Shown: piece by piece, positions 23,016-33,535 of the stretch | Layout of the letters: each line of letters opens with the position of its first letter | Position numbering within the stretch: the stretch's first letter is position 1 | Assembly: GCA_026545765.1 (NCBI GenBank) | Contig: CM048844.1 | Location: forward strand, 70,599,035 to 70,663,034 | Direction: 5' to 3' | DNA: 64,000 bases | Source: Plantago major | Lineage: Eukaryota; Streptophyta; Magnoliopsida; Lamiales; Plantaginaceae | Program-made: the position numbers and the translations under genes | The notes under the pieces: generated by a model | The model's database searches: none | What the model was told of the DNA's origin: nothing | Seen by the model: the letters and a program-made list of their open reading frames with translations, nothing else

Positions 23016-26000
23016 ATTAGGTTGTAGATTAAAAGACTTGGTTTTTTGGATTTTACTCCAGAATGTAATCTGGCCCCTTATATGAGTTGCTTGATATTGT
23101 CTTGTTTTTCCTACTAACTACACTTCAGGTTTTTATGAAGAAAGTAAAGTATTAAGGGGAGATTGAAAGTTCAATTTATTTGCAAAAGAGTTGGAGAGAT
23201 CTTGGACACAAGGAAGGCAATTTGAGCAAAACGAAATAAAACCTCTAGAGATAATAAATTAAAGAAAAAAGAGATAAAATCTCTAGAGATAATCTCTTGG
23301 AAAGATTTTCCAGCTACAGCCAGCAAAACAACATTCTTCTTCTTGGTGATCGATTAGTTCATTATATATACAAGAAGAAGCTGTCTGCAAGAGAACGCCT
23401 TTCATCATCATCGGTATACATATTCTTGAGATTAGGGTTTGTTGCTTTACTAGGCATTGTTGTCGAATTCACTTGTGAGTATCTCTAAGGATTGAGATTT
23501 ACTTTAGTGACTTCGAACTAAAATAGATTTTGTTTATCTGTTCTAGGTTTAGTTTTTGCAGTTTAGTCATTCGTTTGTGATTGATTAAACCTAGTTTTGT
23601 AATTCTACTTTTATTGATAGTGGAAATTTCGCCTAAGGCACGGTCGATATCTATTCATGATTCTATTTAAAAGACTAATTTTGATATGCAAGTATTTTGT
23701 GATGAAGAGGAAGAGAGAAAAAGGTAACGATGATGAATATGAGAATAGGAGAGAGGAAAGAGGTAAGGAGGAGGTGAGACTCACGCGTTCAAAATGTGAG
23801 GGTGGGCTTATGTATCAAAAAGTTGATTTTAACACATAGAATGATCAAATTGAGAAAAAATCGACCCCCCCCCCCCCACCGCTTTTATTTTTTATATTAT
23901 TACTTCTAATTATTACTTTTATGAAAATATATATTTAATTTAATTTAATTTTTAATTTAGTAATTAAATGGGGACATTTGTCAATTAACTAGTACGACCA
24001 GTCCTTGAGTTGCCATACATAATATGAGTAGTCGTACATAAAATCAATGGTTGAGATTAGATCTCAACGATTGTACGACTACTATCTCATTTTAACAAGT
24101 AGTACGACTACTACCTCACCGTAGAAACCCCCAACTAACAAACATCAAACAAATCCAAATTCAACATTCACAAACCACAACTTGCTAGTTGCTACAAAGT
24201 TCAGCTTTTATTGCAGGTCTGACTAATGAAGTCCACAACTCAATATTGCTCTGAAAAAACCAGTCTCATCTCTTCGGAATGTTTGAATAGAAGATGTTTG
24301 GTTGCTCTCCTTTTATCACAAAAAAGTAGGAGAGTTGTTGAGTGTTTTGTGTTAAGAAAACCTTGTTATGAATGTTCGTCATTGATTTTTGGTTGTGTCC
24401 CATGATTTTTAAAAGCCTACTACTTCAGGACGCTTAGGCTACAACATACCATTAGCAGTTCCAATTTAACCAATTAGATGCGTCGTCGCTGACATCAAAT
24501 CCATGCCCATCATCCACCAGCGGGTACCACCCATCGTCATATGCAGCAGGGTCAAAACATGACCACTCTCTCCGTGGCCACAGCATACCGTTAGTGTACT
24601 CGATTTGCTAAGAAATTTGGTTGAGCATAGTTTACCCCTTACAAAGTATTGAAAAATCACAAAAAACATGCTATTTTAGACCTGTTTTTCGAGGCTTAGA
24701 AAGTTGTCTAGTCTTTGTTAGGTCTAATAAATGCCTAAACTTATTTTATAGAAATGCCTATATTTACTACCTATAATTCTCCCTTAAGTTTTCCTAACAC
24801 ATGTTTCGCCCTATATATATTCTTGGAAAAAGGACAACCAATAGTGCTGGGAAGAAATTAATGAAAGAAAATATATTTACGTCTACTTTTCTAAATATTT
24901 TCGTATTACAAAAGAAATTTCTATAATATACAAATAGGTAGAGAAATAATGAATAATGTAAGAAATAAAAATATAATATTGTGTTTAGTAAAGTATAAAG
25001 ACTCTTGTGAAAGGAAACTTGTAGTATTGGGTAAAGTAATTAAAAGTAATTAATTATAGTATTAAAGAGAGTATAGCATAAAATAAAATGTAAACAATGT
25101 AAATAGAGTAGAAAATTACCTATCACCTTCTTTAACGAAATAAAACGATCAATTTACTATGACGGAAAACGAGCCCATCATATTACTTACATATTAAGCA
25201 CAATGAAATTCTATATATATTCGAGGGAATTAAGTCTGTTTTTAGAATATAACACCAAACCAATATTCTACCAACTTACATTTTTAGTAGTATTTGCTCC
25301 AGAATCTAATTGGATTTTTTACTGTTGACCAGAGACCTGCCAAGACAAGGTAAGGTTAAAAAAAACTCCGGAGAACTTTGATAGAGAACTTAGACTAGAT
25401 AGAATACACCATTATAAACACGTCTAGGGCAAATGTACATTGAGCTCAAAGAGTAGAGGCTATATTTTACATATACAATACTAAGGGAACCTTTCGTTAC
25501 ATGTCACACTCCTTAGGTGTTGTAGTCTAAATTACATTACTAGTTAGGGCCTACTTAGGTTTAGTTTTAATCGAGACAAAGAAATGTTCCGCAAGAAATA
25601 GATCATCGCTACCAGTAATTAAGGAAGCCTTAATAGATCAAAGTAGAATGGCTAAAAATAATATGTAGAATTTAGAACTAGTAATAACACGTTGTCTCAC
25701 CTAAGAAAAAAGTATTATAAGCCCATATAATAAAATATGTTTAATTGTTTAATGAAGACAAAGTAAGATAAGAAATTTTGTGCTCGTTTTTTTTTCATTC
25801 AGCTATGGGTCGGAGGGTTCTTACTAAGAAAGTGGTCTTCCTTATGAAAGGGTCTGTTCTTATCTGCCCAAAGTAACTGTTTTCTAGTCCTAGTAAAAGG
25901 AGCATATCATAATCAGTACTAACAAGAAATTTCGTCAAGACATAAAGACATTTTTGGAGTGAAGTTTGTTGATCATATACCATCTTCTCATCACTCACAC

Positions 26001-26133
26001 TCGTTGCATATCTTCTTATCAGCTATTGTGAACTTGGTTGATTATTTTGAGATATATCTTTCTTCTCAAAAAAGGGGGAGAAGGGATGAAAATCTGAACA
26101 AGAAAGCTGACATACTCTCTTTTGTTATATTAC
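23016..26133 (+). repeat. Repeat R unit 1 (first part), interrupted by a foreign segment
   Basis: 23016-24408 and 25950-26133 match the other R units (43070 onward) in order. The unit is then cut by element E and resumes at 42390. Landmarks: 'aaggggagattgaaag' at 23156, a TATA-like 'attatatatacaag' near 23362, 'gcctaaggcacggtcg' at 23631, and a foldback at 24028-24082 (GTAGTCGTAC against GTACGACTAC). A run of C lies at about 23863-23877. No gene; the frame 23657-23839 is not supported. Confidence 0.8.
24409..25949. other. Unidentified 1.5 kb insertion in repeat R unit 1
   Basis: Absent from all other R units, where 'gattttctaaattc' runs straight into 'atttttggagtg'. No inverted ends, LTR or clear target duplication could be seen. 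On the minus strand at about 24470-24610 a short frame reads YDDGWYPLVDDGHGFDVSDD and ends with a stop. It looks protein-like, but I do not recognise it. The rest is AT-rich without features. Confidence 0.5.
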
Positions 26134-27776
26134 TGTTAGGAATATCGGTTTAGATTTTGATCAGCAGCCTAATGACTTATCTTAGCACAGAAAGGTGATT
26201 AGTACTCTTGGTTCACTTGAACACTGTAAAAGAGGAAAATCACTAAGTATGTTAGTATAGCAAATCTTGTATAGGATGTTAGGTCTCTGAATGTAATTTT
26301 TATATCTTTGAAGAAGACCAAGAAGAAGGCATCCAACAGGAGAGTTCAACCAATTTTGAAGTTTTAAAGACTGCATAAGATTGCTGAAGACGAAGGTCAT
26401 CAGATACCTATGTCCAGATATCTTGATTAAACAAGTATTTTTCAATAAACAAGTTTTGCAAAAAGATATCTATGAACACAAGGTTTCAGAACGAGAAAAA
26501 GTGCCCACAAATATCTACACCCAGATACCCTGGATAAAACTATGTTTCTGTGAAACAATGTTTCAACAGGTATCTGGAGATGAGAAGGTCTCTGGAAAGG
26601 GACATGCAATGCTTCAGAAAGCGTGCATAGCTCCGTTGGCACTACAGGACAAAAATAGTACAATGCAATAAATGCGTAGACAGAGACATCTGAACACAAG
26701 AGGAAATCTCTGAAAAGAGACAACGTCTTCTGCAGTACTATTTTCATATATCAATAGTTTGAATTTCATTAAGCCTAACGGGGTGCTATTCAAACGGCAT
26801 GATTTTCAACTATAAATATCAACACTTAGAATGCTTGAAAGACACACCAAGAACTTACACACTGAACTCACTGAAAATACCAAGCTTCTTTGATAATACA
26901 ACTAGTGGTATCTTTCTCTCAATCATACAAGCCTTCAACTTACTTATTCTTCAGCTTACAGTTGGGGCTAAGCTCTTGAATTCTAAGTAGCACGAAAGTT
27001 CTAAGTGTCCTGATCCTTAACAAGCATTGCTATCTGTAAAGGAGTTGAATCAAAAGATCAAGTATCTGAGATTCATTCTCTAGAATATTTATTATAGACT
27101 TGGGTCAGTAAAGAACATATCACCACACATTGTGAAGTGTGTTAAGTGACTCTTGATCAAGAAGGTAGTATTACATAACTGTAGAAGTTATTAATCTACC
27201 AAATGTGACAAACTACCTTATCCAACACCTTAAACGGCGTGGAGTACAGGAAGTACTTAGTTTGGGAAACTAAGGAATAACTCCAAGGTTACTGAGCATA
27301 GGATGCACTGAGTTTGGGAAACTAAGGAATAGCTCAAAAGGTTTCTGAGTACAGGAAGTACTTGGCTGAGAAAGCCGGGGAATAACTCAGGGCGAACACT
27401 TGGTTGGGAACCTAGTGTATTTAGGAATCGAGAGAAGATATTTGTAAGGTGAACTCAATTATCTGTCTTAGTGGATTCTAGGTCTGAGAAAGGCCGAAGT
27501 GGATCAGCTAAAGGATTATGCCACCTTCAGATACCACTATAAAGATCAATGTTATTTACTTTCTGCATTTTATTACTTGCTTTATTTATCTTGCTGAGTA
27601 TTTACACATATCTTGCTGAGCACGTGCACTTATCACAGAAAAGTCTTCCGCTCTCTGAAATTAAGTATTAGATTTCTTCACAGATATCTGAGAAATTGTG
27701 TTTATCGACAAAAGTTGCAAAAGACTATTCACCCCCCCCCCCCAGTCTTTTCCCTTTGCCGTTATCTGGACCAACA
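26134..27776 (+). repeat. 5' LTR of element E (1643 bp)
   Basis: Starts TGTTAGGAATATC and ends TGGACCAACA. It includes a repeated block around 'gtttgggaaactaaggaata' (27255-27340) present once more than in the 3' LTR, and a run of 12 C (27732-27743) near the end. Open frames on both strands inside it are shadows. Confidence 0.92.
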
Positions 27777-27778
27777 AG

Positions 27779-27790
27779 TGGTATCAGAGC
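27779..27790 (+). promoter_or_regulatory. Primer binding site of element E
   Basis: TGGTATCAGAGC, matching the 3' end of initiator methionine tRNA, two bases after the LTR; standard for copia elements. Confidence 0.93.
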
Positions 27791-27894
27791 AGGAGGTTCC
27801 CAAGCCTTCTGCACTGAACCTAGATCCCAGATAAGTGCCCACTAACTGCTTTTCATCTACACTTGATTTGTCTGTTTAGTGTGTTTTCTGCAAG

Positions 27895-28297
27895 ATGTCT
27901 TTAAGTGACGCTCCAATTCTCAAGCCAAAGAATTATGAGAAATGGAAGAACAACATGATGCTCTACCTAGAAGCCAACAGTGATGAAATGATCGAAGTAA
28001 TAAAGAATGGCCCCATAGTCATTCAATAACTCAAGCAGGTCATGGAGGTTTCTAATGGTAGAGACAGAGTTCCCACTGATGAAGAACCAAGTGGTGGTTC
28101 CTAAAAAACAGGTGCTTCACCCAGTGGAAGACCTACTGGTCAAGTTGTTTACAAGCCAAAGCCCAGAGAGCTCTGGACATCGGAAGATGCTAAGAGAAAT
28201 CGACTGGATGGTCAGGCTCGCAATATCATCATACGTTCCACTCCAGAGCACATACAGTGTAAACTGTGGGGTGCAAAAACGGCAAAAGGGCCATGGT
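27895..28297 (+). pseudogene. Start of gag of element E, broken and cut
   Basis: Starts MSLSDAPILKPKNYEKWKNN, a typical copia gag opening. The first stretch is 45 codons to a TAA at 28027-28029. In another frame the gag text continues (REL WTSEDAKRNRLDGQARNII region, about 28160-28235), then breaks near 28297 and joins integrase sequence. The missing two thirds of gag lie inverted at 28575-30399. Confidence 0.75.
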
Positions 28298-28574
28298 ACT
28301 GAGTTTGTGAACCAGTACATAAAAGAGTTTTGTACCTGCAAAGGTATACAACATCAACTATCTTCCGTAAGGACACCACAACAAAATGGTGTTGCTGAAA
28401 GGAAGAATAGGACCCTAAAAGAAGTAGCAAGAACAATGCTTGCTGACACTGAAATAAGTGAAATCTATTGGGTTGAAGCTGTTAACACAGCCTGCTACAC
28501 TCAAAATAGATGTTTGATTAACAAGCACCATGACAAAACTCCTTATGAACTTTTGATTGGTAGACCCAGACTTC
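28298..28574 (+). pseudogene. Integrase fragment (C-terminal half of catalytic core) of element E
   Basis: GTEFVNQYIKEFCTCKGIQH includes the G-E-F segment just after the second catalytic aspartate. Then TPQQNGVAERKNRTLKEVAR holds the catalytic glutamate, followed by YWVEAVNTACYTQNR and KTPYELLIGRPR. The zinc-binding end and the first catalytic aspartate are absent. The sequence is cut at 28575, and the natural continuation (LRVFGC) is found at about 30520. Confidence 0.85.
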
Positions 28575-30399
28575 TTCTAGCCCTGGCATTCAGAGTGGTC
28601 GTAACCTGTTCTTTCTTCCACTTCTGATAATTGCTATGCGCAATCCTGGCTTTCATCCATCGTTCTTGCTCTTGTTTATGCTCATGAGCGAGTTGTTTCC
28701 CGATGGCTTTATAGCCAATGCCATTTCGAGCACCTGGCGCTGTCTGAGTTCTTTTCTCAGCAGGTTTGCTAGTCTCTGGAACGTCTTTCTTTCCAGAAAA
28801 TGTGATATTGGAAAATTTTCCTGCTCCTGCAATTTTTCCTTTCTGAGAGACATAGCACTGTGGGTGATTACACTTTTCAGTGTTATGTTTCTTTACATAA
28901 ACGTTCCCAACAGTTTTCTTTTGGACTTGTTTTTCCCACAAAGGTTTGGTCGCAACTGCCTTTCCTTTGTCAACAACCTTAGCTTGCTGACCAATGCTAT
29001 ATGTTATTTGGGAACCATCTTGCTTAGCACTAACAAATGTTATTCTTTCGTCACTCTTATTCAGAGTGGTAGAACTATTTTTTTGTGTGTCCAGCCCAAG
29101 TCCTCCCTATTCTGAAGGATCTCTTATATAAGAGTGCACTTCAGTAAGAGTGTCACTAGCTTTGGCATAGGATTGAAAAGATAATTCTTTCTTCTTGAGT
29201 TCCTCATTTTCAGAAAGAAGATCTTTATTTTCCTTTTGGAGTATATCCATTGCCTTTTTGTGTAACTTCTCCGTCTCAAATATCTGTGCTTTGAGAAATG
29301 CATTTTCAGCATCCTTTTTCTCAGATATCTTGAGTAATTGTGAATTTTCCTTCTCAAGAGAATTCTTTTCTTCTTCAAGAATGTCGGTTCTAGCTCGGAT
29401 CATTTGAAATTCTCTTTTGTAGAGATCAAGTTCTCTTCTGAAATATTCTGAATCTATGATTTATTCCTCATCACTCTCATAAATTATAAATTGAGAAATG
29501 TTGGTTACCTCGTCAGCCATTAGGCAAGGCTCAATGTTGGAGCAATCTGGATAGATCTCCTCAGCAACCCCACATATTTCCCTTTTCTTTTGACCAAAGT
29601 CAACTAATTCATGAGTGATGCTACATAATTCTGGAGAAGGTAGTTTGGTATCATCTGAGTCTTCTTCCTCAGATTATGACCCAATATCAAGAGCATCCAG
29701 TTGGATCTGAATCTTTTTCCTTTCTTCAGTGAGCATAGCTCTCTGACTTCTCTTGATGTTTCTTCTATTTTTCTTGTCACCTGTCTTTAGCTTATTGAAA
29801 ACAGGGCAATCTCTTTTAAAATGACCAGGTTTCTGACAATAGAAACAGATATCGTTTCCGATTTCTGCTTCCTCAGTACTAGATGCTTGCTGAGCCGGCT
29901 TGTTCAGCGAGCTTGACAGCTGCATATTTTTGTACTGGTGATAGTTTGAGCCTAGATGCTTTTTCAGCTTCTCTTTGGATTTTCTTCTCTCAATCTCCCG
30001 ACTGACATATTTTTTCATTTGCTTTATAGCAAGAGCATCTTCCTCAGTCATTTCCTTGGTATCCTTCTTTTCAGAAGTACCTTGTGTTACTAAAGCAACA
30101 TTGTGAACTTTCTCAACAATTGTTTGTTCTCTCTGAGTAGTTTCATAGTTGACAGTAGCTAAGTGGGAAAAGAGTTCTACTGGGGTGATATTTGGCATTC
30201 CTTGGTTGAAATAAAAATACTGAGTGTGTTCCCAGTTTTGATTCAAACTTCTCACGATAGTCTTAACCTTTTCAGAGTTAGGGTATCTCTCACTTTCACC
30301 AAGTCCAGCCATTTCACTCATCAATGTTGTGAACCGGAAATCTAGTTCTTCAAGAGTCTCTGTGGGACCTTGATTAAAGTTTTGGAATTTGAGCTTCAA
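28575..30399 (-). pseudogene. Inverted segment: C-terminal two thirds of gag of element E
   Basis: On the minus strand, 30399 to 29674 is open for 241 codons. It starts inside gag (MKLKFQNFNQGPTETLEELD) and holds a CCHC zinc knuckle, CFYCQKPGHFKRDC, near residues 187-200. Downstream come a coiled-coil stretch (29107-29403: EEEKNSLEKENSQLLKISEK) and a basic segment (28543-28941) with CNHPQC. In intact Sireviruses all of this precedes protease on the same strand as pol, so the block has been turned round and placed between integrase and RT. Several stops separate the pieces. Confidence 0.82.
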
Positions 30400-30463
30400 A
30401 GCTCTCCCTGAAAAGGAGGTGATCCAGCCGCACCTTCCAGTACGGCTACCTTGTTACGACTTC
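30400..30463 (-). rRNA. Plastid 16S rRNA 3'-end fragment (64 bp), non-functional
   Basis: Read on the minus strand this is the end of a plastid 16S rRNA gene. It contains GAAGTCGTAACAAGGTAGCC, the site of the universal 1492R primer, then the anti-Shine-Dalgarno end GGATCACCTCCTTTTCAGG, and the first bases of the plastid 16S-trnI spacer (AGGGAGAGC). The TTTTCAGGGAGAGC ending points to plastid rather than mitochondrial DNA. It sits exactly at the right edge of the inverted gag block, so it is most likely filler DNA from double-strand-break repair. What follows, 30464-30500, may be filler too. Confidence 0.88.
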
Positions 30464-32760
30464 TCCTATGGGATTTCCCCGTTCTCTCTCCTAATCGAGA
30501 TATCCTTTCTTTCGCCCATTTAAGGGTGTTTGGTTGCATATGTTTTGTTCTTAACAATGGAAAAGAATACTCGAGAACATTTCAACCAAAAGCAGATGAA
30601 GGAGTATTTCTTGGTTATTCTCTGAATAGCAAAGCCTACAGAATCTACAACAAAAGAACGCAAAAGATTGAAGAATCTGTTCATGTTGTCTTCTACGAAG
30701 GAAACAAGAAAGTACTCTTGAATGAAGAACTCTCAGATACGTTCAAAGAACTAATGATTAAAGATTCTGAAGAAGAATCCTCAAAAGAAAACTCTATCAT
30801 TCACTTAGAGGATGAATCTGACGATGAAAAGCAACCATTGCTTAGTAACAACTAGATGACTGTAAGACATGATGAAGAATTTCCTATGAGAATTCCAGAA
30901 ATGGAACAGGTTACAGAGAATCTTCATCATGAAGAGGTTTTTTGAGAATGAAATTGCTGAAAATCAAATTCCAGATATCTCTAACACTGAAAAAAGTGTC
31001 AGATATCCATGGCATTTCCCATGTGCTAGATATTTCAGATACTGCACAAGCATCATATCAGGATCATATTAATTCACATTCAAATCAAAATGATATTGAT
31101 CCTACTAGTTCAAAACCCATTATGAAATGGATAAGAAATCATCCTGCAAAGGATGTGATCGATCCTTTAGACCAAGGAGTTAGAACTAGGAGAGCAATTG
31201 CTGACTCTCTTTATGGATGTTTCATCTCAAATATTGAACCTAAAACTATAGAAGAAGCATTAAAGGATCAAGATTGGATCTCTGCAATGCAAGAAGAGTT
31301 GGATCAATTTGAGAGAAACAAAGTCTGGAAACTGGTTCCATTTGTTGACGGAATATCTGTAATTGGAACCAAGTGGGTTTTCATAAATAAAATGAATGAG
31401 TCTGGTGAAATAACCAGAAACAACGCAAGGTTGGTTGCCAAGGGATTCACCCAGACTGAAGGACTAGATTTTGACGAGTCATATGCTCCAGTTGCAAGAT
31501 TGGACGCAATTAGACTATTTCTAGCCTTTGCAGCTCATAATGACTTTAAAGTTTATCAGATGGATGTTAAAAGTGCATTCCTAAATGGTGAACTTGCTGA
31601 AGAAGTCTATGTTGAACAACCACCAGGCTTTGAGGTTTCCACAGAAAGTAGAATGGTGTATAAGCTTCAGAAAGCTCTGTATGGACTGAAACAGGCTCCG
31701 AGAGCATGGTATGATACTTTAGCCAAATACTTGCTGGAAAGTGGCTTCAAGAAAGGAGATGTTGATAAAACACTCTTTACTTTGAACCATAAAGGGAAAC
31801 TACTTTTAGTTCAAGTATATGTTGATGACATTATATTTGGATCTAAAGACAAGCAACTTTGTGAAGACTTTGCTGAGCTCATGAAAAGTAAATTTGAGAT
31901 GAGCATGATGGGAGAATTAAACTACTTCCTAGGATTGCAAGTCAAGCAACTTAATGATGGAATATTCATTAGTTAAACAAAGTATGCAAAGGATATGCTC
32001 GATAATTTTAATCTAAAGCCTTCTGAAAAGAATGCTAAGATACCTATGAGCATTGGAACCAAAATGACCTATACTGAAACTGACAAGAGTGTTGAAGAAC
32101 ACAAGTATGGAAATTGATTGGGTCTCTACTGTACCTAACTGCAAGTAGACCTGATATTCAATATGCAGCTGGAGTGTGTGCTAGATTTCAGACAAATCCA
32201 ATGCAATCACACTACAACATTGCTATGAAAATATTAAGGTATGTAAAGGGTACTGTAGAAGTTGGATTGTGGTATCCAAAAGACAGTGGATTAAGTTTAG
32301 TTGGCTATTCTGATGCTGACTATGCTGGATTATTGCTTGATAGAAAAAGCACCTCAGGAACTTGTCAATTTCTTGGTGCCAGATTAATATCATGGTTCAG
32401 CAAGAAACAAAACTCAATTGCCACATCTACCACAGAGGCTGAATATATTGCTGCTGCGTGTTGTGCTTCACAAATATTGTGGATACAACAACAACTCAGA
32501 GATTATAAGATCAATGAAGAGAAAACACCGATTTTCTGTGATAACACAAGTGCTATTGCCATAACTCAGAATCCTAAGTTTCATGCAAGAACAAAGCACA
32601 TTGATGTTAGACACCACTTCATTAGAGACCATGTTGAAAACGCAATATAGAGATACTCAAGATTGGTACTGAAGACCAACTTGCAGATATCTTTATAAAG
32701 CCTTTGCAAGAAAGCAGGTTCTTAACCTTGAGAAATAATCTTGGGTTAATGGAGCTACCA
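30464..32760 (+). pseudogene. Integrase tail, reverse transcriptase and RNase H of element E
   Basis: Integrase C-terminal extension: HLRVFGCICFVLNNGKE and EGVFLGYSLNSKAYRIYNKR (GKD/E type). RT from about 31200: EEALKDQDWISAMQEELDQF, GTKWVFINKMNESGE, RLVAKGFTQTEGLDFDESYA, the catalytic YQMDVKSAFLNG and VQVYVDDIIFGS (YVDD at 31819-31830). RNase H from 32114: GYSDADYAG, TSTTEAEYIAAACCASQ, FCDNTSAI and KHIDVRHHFIRD. Defects: a stop at 30853-30855, frame changes up to 30942, a stop at 31974 where Sireviruses have a sense codon, and a one-base loss near 32118 that shifts the frame before RNase H. Confidence 0.92.
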
Positions 32761-33535
32761 AAGGTTCTAATCTCTGAGACAGGAACTCAGTATGATTGAG
32801 AGAGGAAAAAGGAGAGATAATATATCTGGAACAGGAATTCAGAATATCAAACACAAAAGGTGAAACACATAGCAAAAAGATATCTGAGACGGGTACTCAG
32901 ATATCAAAGGTTAAAGGGTAAAATGGCTATTTGAAGATTTCTGAGACAGGTACTCAGATATCTAGATCACTTAGTGAGGGGGAACACAAGAGAAATGTGG
33001 TACAACTATATTCAGTCAACTACATCTCTGGTGTTTTGTATCTTTCCATTTAAATGTTAAGTTACACACAGTCTCTGAACTGACTATATAAGTCCAAAGA
33101 CTGTCCCCTAGTCACAGAAAAGAGATGTGATTCAGAAAGCCTTACGCCAAATTTCATTAATTGGGCACAATTACAATTACTGATTGTGATCATTGCTGAA
33201 GAAGCAATCGTGACCCTTGATGAAATGGGCGTTTGATCTTAACAGACGAGATCAATTCTCAGTAAAATAGTGGACTGTAAAAACACAAACGTGCCCACTA
33301 AGCATTTAATGCAAAATGAATTTTACCCACGCCTAACTGCATTTGCACAGATACATATGTACAAAATCAATTTTTATGTATATGTCTGTTGAGAGTAAGA
33401 TGCTATATATATAGGATTTTGGCAAAAGAAATCACTTTCGCCTAATCCAACATTCACACTTACACAGAAATATTTCAAAGTTTTCTGCTAATCTCTATTC
33501 TTTCCGTTTTTCAAAAACTTTCACTATTTAAAGAG
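32761..33535 (+). promoter_or_regulatory. Inter-gene region with inverted repeats and two TATA boxes upstream of the env-like gene
   Basis: Between pol and the env-like start codon. Four copies of an inverted motif, ATCTGAGAC followed by GGTACTCAGAT or variants, lie at about 32771, 32822, 32878 and 32936. Two candidate core promoters follow: TATATAAG (33085-33092) and CTATATATATAG (33403-33414). The second stands about 125 bp before the ATG at 33536, with an A/C-rich leader as in plant 5' UTRs. Separate transcription is inference only. Confidence 0.5.

Noticed and set aside
26182-26747. Minus-strand frames in the LTR of element E, repeated at 39697-39978
   Set aside because: They occur in both LTRs and have no domain; LTR shadows.
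28636-29115. Plus-strand frame of 159 codons rich in F, L and S
   Set aside because: Reverse of the gag C-terminal coding block on the minus strand; hydrophobic composition is an antisense artefact.
30400-30463. A functional rRNA gene
   Set aside because: Only 64 bp of the 16S 3' end is present, within a broken retrotransposon.
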